29,990 bases of DNA from Proteiniphilum sp. (GTDB lineage Bacteria > Bacteroidota > Bacteroidia > Bacteroidales > Dysgonomonadaceae): contig JAIRSV010000017.1 in assembly GCA_031255275.1 (NCBI GenBank), positions 1-29,990 of the forward strand, read 5' to 3'. The notes beneath the pieces are model-generated. The model saw only the letters and a program-made list of their open reading frames with translations. It ran no database searches and had not been told where the DNA came from. This document shows positions 24,618 through 29,990 of the stretch, in pieces. The position numbers and the translations under genes were made by a program. Position 1 is the first letter of the stretch. Each line of letters opens with the position of its first letter.

Positions 24618-24890
24618 ATGAATATTAAACCGTTGGCAGACAGAGTGCTGGTGAAGCCGGCCGCTGCAGAAGAAAAAACAGTGAGTGGAATCATTATCCC
24701 CGATACGGCAAAAGAAAAACCGCTGAAAGGCGAAGTAATAGCCGTGGGAAAAGGTACGAAAGATGAGGAAATGGTCGTCAAACAGGGCGATAAAGTGCTT
24801 TATGGTAAATATGCAGGCACCGAAATCGAAATCGACAGCGTCCAGTATCTCATTATGCGTCAGTCCGACATTCTGGGAATCATCGAATAA
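24618..24890 (+). CDS. groES: Co-chaperonin GroES
   Basis: GroES forms the heptameric lid of the GroEL folding chamber. The 90-residue protein is the normal size for Bacteroidota. It starts M-N-I-K-P-L-A-D-R-V-L-V-K-P, has the mobile loop (about 17-33, E-E-K-T-V-S-G-I-I-I-P-D) with the hydrophobic I-I-I tripod that docks on GroEL, and G-D-K-V-L-Y-G-K-Y-A-G (57-67). groEL follows after an 85-bp gap on the same strand. Confidence 0.98.
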   Translation: MNIKPLADRVLVKPAAAEEKTVSGIIIPDTAKEKPLKGEVIAVGKGTKDEEMVVKQGDKVLYGKYAGTEIEIDSVQYLIMRQSDILGIIE

Positions 24891-24975
24891 GTTGCGAGAC
24901 AAGTTCTCCGTATTCATTCAACTTAACAGAGAGTTCATCAACACGTATTAAAAACGAACAAACAATCAAAATAAA

Positions 24976-26610
24976 ATGGCAAAAGAGATTAAATTCAACA
25001 TGGATGCCCGCGACCTTCTGAAGAAGGGCGTGGACGAACTGGCAGACGCCGTTAAGGTAACATTGGGCCCCAAGGGCAGGAATGTGATTATTGATAAAAA
25101 GTATGGCGCACCCCAGATCACGAAAGACGGTGTGACCGTAGCAAAAGAGGTCGAACTCGAAAACGCTTTCCAGAACATGGGCGCGCAACTGGTGAGAGAG
25201 GTGGCTTCCAAGACCAACGACGATGCCGGCGACGGAACAACTACCGCTACCGTACTGGCGCAGTCCATCATCGGCGTAGGGCTGAAAAACGTGACCGCGG
25301 GCGCTAACCCGATGGATCTGAAGCGCGGTATCGACAAAGCCGTGGCTACGGTGGTCGAAAATCTGAGGGATCAGGCCGTCGAAGTGGGTAATGACCTGAA
25401 GAAAATAGAGAATGTGGCCAAAATTTCGTCAAACGGCGACGAAACCATCGGTAAGCTGATCGCCGAAGCCATGCAGAAGGTAAGCAAGGAAGGGGTCATC
25501 ACCGTGGAAGAGTCTAAAGGCACCGATACTTATGTAGACGTGGTGGAAGGTATGCAGTTCGATCGCGGATATATCTCTTCCTATTTCGTGACCGATACGG
25601 AAGCGATGGAAGTGGCTTTTGAAAATCCGCTCATCCTTATTCACGACAAAAAGATCTCCGCAATCAAAGATCTTCTTCCCATTCTGGAAAAAGGAATCCA
25701 GACCGGAAAACCGATGCTGATCATCGCCGAAGATATTGACTCCGAAGCGCTCACCACGCTGGTAGTGAATCGTCTGCGCGGATCACTGAAAGTTGCCGCC
25801 GTGAAAGCTCCCGGATTCGGAGACCGCAGAAAAGAGATGCTGGAAGACATCGCCATCCTGACCGGAGGTATTGTAATCTCCGAAGAAAAAGGTCTCACGC
25901 TGGAAAACGCTTCGCTCGACATGCTGGGTAGCGCTGAAAAGGTGACTATCGACAAGGATACGACTACTGTTGTGGGCGGAATCGGCGACAAGGAAGCTAT
26001 CAGCAACCGTATCGGACAGATTCGCGCGCAAATTGAAAAGACCACATCCGATTACGATCGCGAGAAATTGCAGGAACGTTTGGCTAAACTGGCTGGCGGT
26101 GTGGCTGTGCTTTACGTAGGCGCACCTTCCGAAGTGGAAATGAAAGAAAAGAAAGATCGCGTGCAGGACGCCCTGTCGGCAACCCGCGCTGCCGTGGAAG
26201 AGGGAACCGTTCCCGGCGGCGGTGTTGCGTACGTTCGCGCCATTGAAGTGCTCGAAGAGCTGAAGGGCGAAAACGAGGACGAAACTACCGGTATCGAAAT
26301 AGTGAAACGCGCTATCGAAGAACCGCTTCGTCAGATAGTGTCGAACGCCGGAAAAGAGGGTGCAGTGGTAGTACAGAAAGTGCGCGAAGGCAAAGCTGAT
26401 TTCGGTTACAATGCCCGTACCGATCAGTATGAAAATCTCTACGAAACGGGCGTGATTGATCCTGCGAAAGTAACGCGTGTTGCTTTGGAAAATGCCGCTT
26501 CCATAGCCGGCATGTTCCTCACAACCGAGTGCGTGATTACTGACAAGAAAGAGGAAAACCCGGCTCCGATGCCTCCTATGGGTGGCGGAGGAATGGGTGG
26601 CATGATGTAA
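24976..26610 (+). CDS. groEL: Chaperonin GroEL
   Basis: GroEL is the 60-kDa tetradecameric chaperonin that encloses unfolded proteins. The 544-residue protein is full length. It has the ATP-site segment G-D-G-T-T-T-A-T (85-92), D-G-V-T-V-A-K-E-V-E (51-60), G-A-P-S-E-V-E-M-K-E-K-K-D-R-V-x-D-A in the intermediate domain and the usual Gly/Met-rich tail G-G-G-G-M-G-G-M-M. Codon use differs from the GC-rich genes to the left (more balanced third positions), as expected of a very highly expressed gene. A strong terminator follows. Confidence 0.99.
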   Translation: MAKEIKFNMDARDLLKKGVDELADAVKVTLGPKGRNVIIDKKYGAPQITKDGVTVAKEVELENAFQNMGAQLVREVASKTNDDAGDGTTTATVLAQSIIGVGLKNVTAGANPMDLKRGIDKAVATVVENLRDQAVEVGNDLKKIENVAKISSNGDETIGKLIAEAMQKVSKEGVITVEESKGTDTYVDVVEGMQFDRGYISSYFVTDTEAMEVAFENPLILIHDKKISAIKDLLPILEKGIQTGKPMLIIAEDIDSEALTTLVVNRLRGSLKVAAVKAPGFGDRRKEMLEDIAILTGGIVISEEKGLTLENASLDMLGSAEKVTIDKDTTTVVGGIGDKEAISNRIGQIRAQIEKTTSDYDREKLQERLAKLAGGVAVLYVGAPSEVEMKEKKDRVQDALSATRAAVEEGTVPGGGVAYVRAIEVLEELKGENEDETTGIEIVKRAIEEPLRQIVSNAGKEGAVVVQKVREGKADFGYNARTDQYENLYETGVIDPAKVTRVALENAASIAGMFLTTECVITDKKEENPAPMPPMGGGGMGGMM

Positions 26611-26642
26611 TCACCGTATAGATTAATCAGGTACACACTGTG

Positions 26643-26691
26643 AAAGCGGATGGCTGAAAATGAAAATTGGAAGCTGTCCGCTTTGTTTTTT
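26643..26691 (+). terminator. Rho-independent terminator after groEL
   Basis: AAAGCGGA (26643-26650) pairs perfectly with TCCGCTTT (26677-26684). Inner GCT/AGC pairing follows, and the T-run GTTTTTT comes immediately after. It lies 33 bp after the groEL stop. A second small perfect hairpin, AGACAG-GAGG-CTGTCT, is at 26702-26717. Confidence 0.8.
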
Positions 26692-26848
26692 ACCGTGAAA
26701 AAGACAGGAGGCTGTCTATCTGGTTGTTATTTCCCGGCATCTGTTCGCACGGTATTGTTTTAACCTCGAAATTGTTGCTGCAAAAGCAAGAGTATGAAAG
26801 AGTAAAGAAAAGTAACGGAAACGCAACAGAATTTAGCTGAATTTATCG

Positions 26849-26856
26849 TACATTTG
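26849..26856 (+). promoter_or_regulatory. -7 promoter element for the TonB-dependent receptor
   Basis: TACATTTG matches TAnnTTTG and lies 45 bp before the receptor start. A -33 TTG at 19-21 bp spacing is not visible. Confidence 0.45.
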
Positions 26857-26901
26857 TGGGGGTTTTATTAAAATACTAACAATAATTTAAACATTGAATT
26901 T

Positions 26902-29900
26902 ATGGTAAAGAGATTGAAGTTTTTAGCAGTAGCTTTTGCTTTGATGGCGGCTACTGTGATGCAGGCTCAGGTAACAACTTCCAGTATGAGCGGACGTGTT
27001 ACGGACGCCGACGGAACCGTGATAGGCGCAACGGTTGTTGCTACGCATGTGCCTTCCGGAACAGCCTACGGTACCGTGACCAACATGGATGGCCGTTATA
27101 ATTTGAACGGTATGCGTGTGGGGGGGCCATACACCGTGGAAATTACCTATATTGGTTATGGAAATAATATTGCTGAAAATATTACCCTTAGCCTGGGTGA
27201 AAACTACGTGCACAATGTGGTAATGAAGGAAGAGACGGTGTCTTTGGGAGAAGTAGTGGTTACTGCGTTCCGCAATCCTATATTGAATAGCGACAGGACA
27301 GGAGCTTCAACAAATATCACTTCCATGACGATTAACAGAATGCCCACAGTCAATAGAAGTATTACGGATTTTACGAGATTGACTCCTCAGGCAAGTGGTA
27401 ATGGTTTTGCGGGACGAGACGGCCGGTATAACAATTTGCAAATTGACGGGGCGAACTTTAATAATGCATTTGGTTTGAGTTCAAATGCGTTGCCCGGTGG
27501 CGAAAGTCAGCCGATTTCGTTAGATGCGATTGAAGAAGTATCGGTGAATATTGCTCCTTACGATGTGCGTCAAACAGGTTTTACCGGTGCCGGTGTGAAT
27601 GCCGTTACACGGAGTGGGACAAACAGTATAGAAGGTTCCGCTTATATGTATCTGCGTCCCAAATCTTTTTCGGGACTGAATGTGGGAGATGATAAATTGT
27701 CTGAGGACGGACGGAATAAAAATCAGGTCTATGGTGCAAGGGTCGGCGCTCCGATAATTAAAAATAAACTGTTCTTTTTCGGAAACTTTGAATATGAAAA
27801 TACTTTGGGATCAGGAAATAACTGGTTAGCGGCAAGACCGGGTTTATCCGGGCCTAATGTTACTCGCGTAACGGCCGAGGATTTGGAAAAAGTGGCCAGT
27901 CACCTGAAAAGTAAATACAGTTATGATCCCGGAAGATATGAGAACTATGCGAATAACTATGCTGTAAAGAATTTTAAAGTATTGGCCAAGATTGACTGGA
28001 ACATAAATGATAGAAACAGGTTTACAATTCGTTTTAACACCATGACCGGAACAAGCGAGCAGGAAACGAACGCATCTTCGGGACCTAATCCGCGTTCCGG
28101 TACAGGCCGTATCAGTAGCAATTCTATCGCATTTGAAAATGCCAATTATAGCTTTAAAAATATAGTTACTTCGTTGACCGGTGAATTGAACAGTGTGATT
28201 AATTCATCGTTGTCCAACCAATTCATAGCTACATACAGTAAAGTTCAAGATACGAGAAGTACCCCCGGCAGTCTTTTCCCGATGGTGGATATTTGGCAAA
28301 ATGGCGCAAACTATATGACATTCGGCACGGAATTATTCTCATACAATAACGAGGTGATTAATAACAATGTCTCTATTACCAACAACTTGGTATATCTTGC
28401 AGGAAATCACACGATAACGGGAGGCGCGAGTTTTGAATCGAAGAGTTTTGCCAATAGTTATGTGAGACTGGGCACCTCTTATTACCGTTACGGAAGTGTA
28501 GAAGCTTTTATCGAAGGAAAAACTCCTGATGTATTCGGCATCACGTACCCTTATGAGGGAAAAGATACTTATGCCCGTGTGAAATTTGCTACGGCCGGAG
28601 CGTATATTCAGGATAAATACGCCGTGTCGCCCCGTTTTAACTTAACGGCAGGTTTAAGGGTTGATATGCCGCTCTTCCTGGATGATCCTTATGACAATCC
28701 TGAAGTGGAGAAAATAGAATTACTGGACGCTGAAGGTAATAAGACTTTTTATTCTACCGGGAAGTGGCCGAAGTCAAAATTATTGTTCTCACCGCGCTTG
28801 GGCTTCAACTGGGATGTGAATGGCAACCGTTCACTGCAAGTAAGAGGCGGAACAGGTATCTTTACCGGCAATATACCTTTTGTATGGTTTACGAATATGC
28901 CTACGAACTCCGGCATGATCCAAAATACATTTGAACCTGTAAACAGTGCCACTTTGGCTGAAATCACCAGTTTTAATCCTGATCCGATGTATTGGGTGAA
29001 ACAATTACCGAATAGGTTTCCTCCTAATCCGACGGCCGCTCCCGGTAGTTTTGCCGTGGTCGCCCAGGACTTTAAAATGCCATCCATATTGCGGTCAAGT
29101 ATCGGCGCGGATTGGAAAATACCCGGAACGCCGTTGATTGCTACGGCCGATTTTATCTACTCAAAAGATATTAATGCTATTTATCAATTCAACGCCAACA
29201 GAAAGCCGGCATCCGGGCAAATGTCTTACGGAAATGATAATCGTGATTTATGGGCCAATTCAAACGACGCGAAATATAATCCTGCCACCGGAAGTATTAT
29301 CCCTGTTCTCATGAATACGGATAAAGGATATTCCACTACTGCCACGGTCGGACTGACCTTGCAGGAAACAGCGGGATTTAGCGGATCTCTGTTTTATACT
29401 TATTTCGATGCGGAAGATATTACCGGCAATCCGGGGTCGGCAGCGAATTCTGCCTGGTCTAATAACTACAGCATAAATGATCCTAATGAACAGCTAATGG
29501 GATACTCTCAATATGCTGTTCCTCACAGAATTGTTGGGAATATATCATACAGGATTACCTATGCCCGCAATTTCGCTTCAACATTCTCGCTGTTTTACAG
29601 CGGATCGCACCAGGGGCGTTTTGCATACACCTATTCCAATGATTTCAACCAGGATGGGGTTTCAATGGATCTGTTGTATGTGCCGAAAAATAGCAGTGAA
29701 CTGAAATTTGCTGATATTCTGAAAAATGACGGTACCGTTGTTTTCACAGCCGCTGAACAGGCTGCGGCATTTGATGCTTTTGTTGAAAATCATAAAGATT
29801 TGAGAGATGCGCGAGGAGGATATATGAAAAGAAATGCCGGTTTAAAGCCCTGGCTAAATAGGTGGGATTTTAAATTCATGCAGGATTTTTATATTCGTTC

Positions 29901-29990
29901 AGGTTCGAGAACCCATACTTTCCAGGCCACATTGGATATTCTTAATGTAGGCAACCTGTTAAATAAAAATTGGGGTCTACTCAAACAGTT
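26902..29990 (+). CDS. Oar-like TonB-dependent receptor, 3' end beyond window
   Basis: An open frame starts at the ATG at 26902 and runs off the right edge, giving 1029 visible codons with no stop. It opens with a signal peptide (M-V-K-R-L-K-F-L-A-V-A-F..., cut after A22). A carboxypeptidase-regulatory-like beta-sandwich follows (about 26-105; S-G-R-V-T-D-A-D-G-T-V-I-G-A-T-V, N-M-D-G-R-Y-N-L). The plug region (about 115-235) has L-G-E-V-V-V-T, the L-Q-I-D-G-A-N-F-N-N segment and G-A-G-V-N-A-V-T-R-S-G-T-N. The rest is an outer-membrane beta-barrel. Oar-type receptors of about 1000-1100 residues usually end in an aromatic strand soon after this point, so only a short piece is likely missing. 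The substrate is unknown and no SusD partner gene is seen upstream. It is clearly more AT-rich than the 13-24 kb region. Confidence 0.9.
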   Translation, partial: MVKRLKFLAVAFALMAATVMQAQVTTSSMSGRVTDADGTVIGATVVATHVPSGTAYGTVTNMDGRYNLNGMRVGGPYTVEITYIGYGNNIAENITLSLGENYVHNVVMKEETVSLGEVVVTAFRNPILNSDRTGASTNITSMTINRMPTVNRSITDFTRLTPQASGNGFAGRDGRYNNLQIDGANFNNAFGLSSNALPGGESQPISLDAIEEVSVNIAPYDVRQTGFTGAGVNAVTRSGTNSIEGSAYMYLRPKSFSGLNVGDDKLSEDGRNKNQVYGARVGAPIIKNKLFFFGNFEYENTLGSGNNWLAARPGLSGPNVTRVTAEDLEKVASHLKSKYSYDPGRYENYANNYAVKNFKVLAKIDWNINDRNRFTIRFNTMTGTSEQETNASSGPNPRSGTGRISSNSIAFENANYSFKNIVTSLTGELNSVINSSLSNQFIATYSKVQDTRSTPGSLFPMVDIWQNGANYMTFGTELFSYNNEVINNNVSITNNLVYLAGNHTITGGASFESKSFANSYVRLGTSYYRYGSVEAFIEGKTPDVFGITYPYEGKDTYARVKFATAGAYIQDKYAVSPRFNLTAGLRVDMPLFLDDPYDNPEVEKIELLDAEGNKTFYSTGKWPKSKLLFSPRLGFNWDVNGNRSLQVRGGTGIFTGNIPFVWFTNMPTNSGMIQNTFEPVNSATLAEITSFNPDPMYWVKQLPNRFPPNPTAAPGSFAVVAQDFKMPSILRSSIGADWKIPGTPLIATADFIYSKDINAIYQFNANRKPASGQMSYGNDNRDLWANSNDAKYNPATGSIIPVLMNTDKGYSTTATVGLTLQETAGFSGSLFYTYFDAEDITGNPGSAANSAWSNNYSINDPNEQLMGYSQYAVPHRIVGNISYRITYARNFASTFSLFYSGSHQGRFAYTYSNDFNQDGVSMDLLYVPKNSSELKFADILKNDGTVVFTAAEQAAAFDAFVENHKDLRDARGGYMKRNAGLKPWLNRWDFKFMQDFYIRSGSRTHTFQATLDILNVGNLLNKNWGLLKQ

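Overview
The window looks like chromosomal DNA from a Bacteroidota genome, most likely Bacteroidales. Four things support this: promoters of the TTG/TTTG-N19-TAnnTTTG type, a TamB/TamL (lipoprotein Omp85) pair, an Oar-like TonB-dependent receptor, and Smr/DUF2027 and LEA2-type lipoprotein genes. The genus cannot be fixed from the sequence alone. There is no insertion sequence, prophage, CRISPR array, integrase or rRNA gene. Most genes are housekeeping or envelope genes. The unusual material lies mainly in the intergenic DNA.

Layout. 1-310: intergenic, with the end of a 21-bp-period array, a strong hairpin and a promoter. 311-1066: acyl-ACP thioesterase (+). 1169-2020: secreted YD-repeat protein (-). 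2021-2725: intergenic, with an 11-copy 21-bp array and a REP-like segment. 2726-4418 (-): Smr/DUF2027 protein followed by a LEA2-like lipoprotein. 4465-12719 (+): queA, then tamB and tamL, which encode the two halves of the TAM-type envelope assembly machine. 12886-12956 (-): tRNA-Gln(CTG). 13050-16876 (-): a conserved hypothetical followed by a Dna2-like nuclease-helicase. 16877-17936: about 1 kb of intergenic DNA with a 58-bp inverted repeat pair, a 10-copy 21-bp array, a near-perfect promoter and a structured leader or small RNA. 17937-21535 (+): a double zinc-ribbon membrane protein and uvrB, 2 bp apart. 21571-24304 (-): a BtuF-BtuC-BtuD type ABC importer with a pseudoknot-like element between the binding-protein and permease genes. 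24618-26610 (+): groES-groEL with a clear terminator. 26902 to the right edge (+): an Oar-like TonB-dependent receptor, cut by the window end.

The most unusual signal is a family of exactly 21-bp-period tandem arrays at four loci (left edge, 2.13-2.36 kb, 4.15-4.26 kb, 17.25-17.48 kb). The unit sequences differ but the period is the same. Three arrays are intergenic. The fourth is inside the Smr gene, where it encodes in-frame heptads. All four can be read on the minus strand as heptads starting with Gly followed by Lys, Glu or Asn. A second signal is the 1-kb region upstream of the zinc-ribbon/uvrB operon, where a strong promoter drives a leader of about 290 nt with several stable helices. 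The region from about 13 to 24 kb is visibly GC-rich, and the composition becomes clearly more AT-rich in the TonB receptor.
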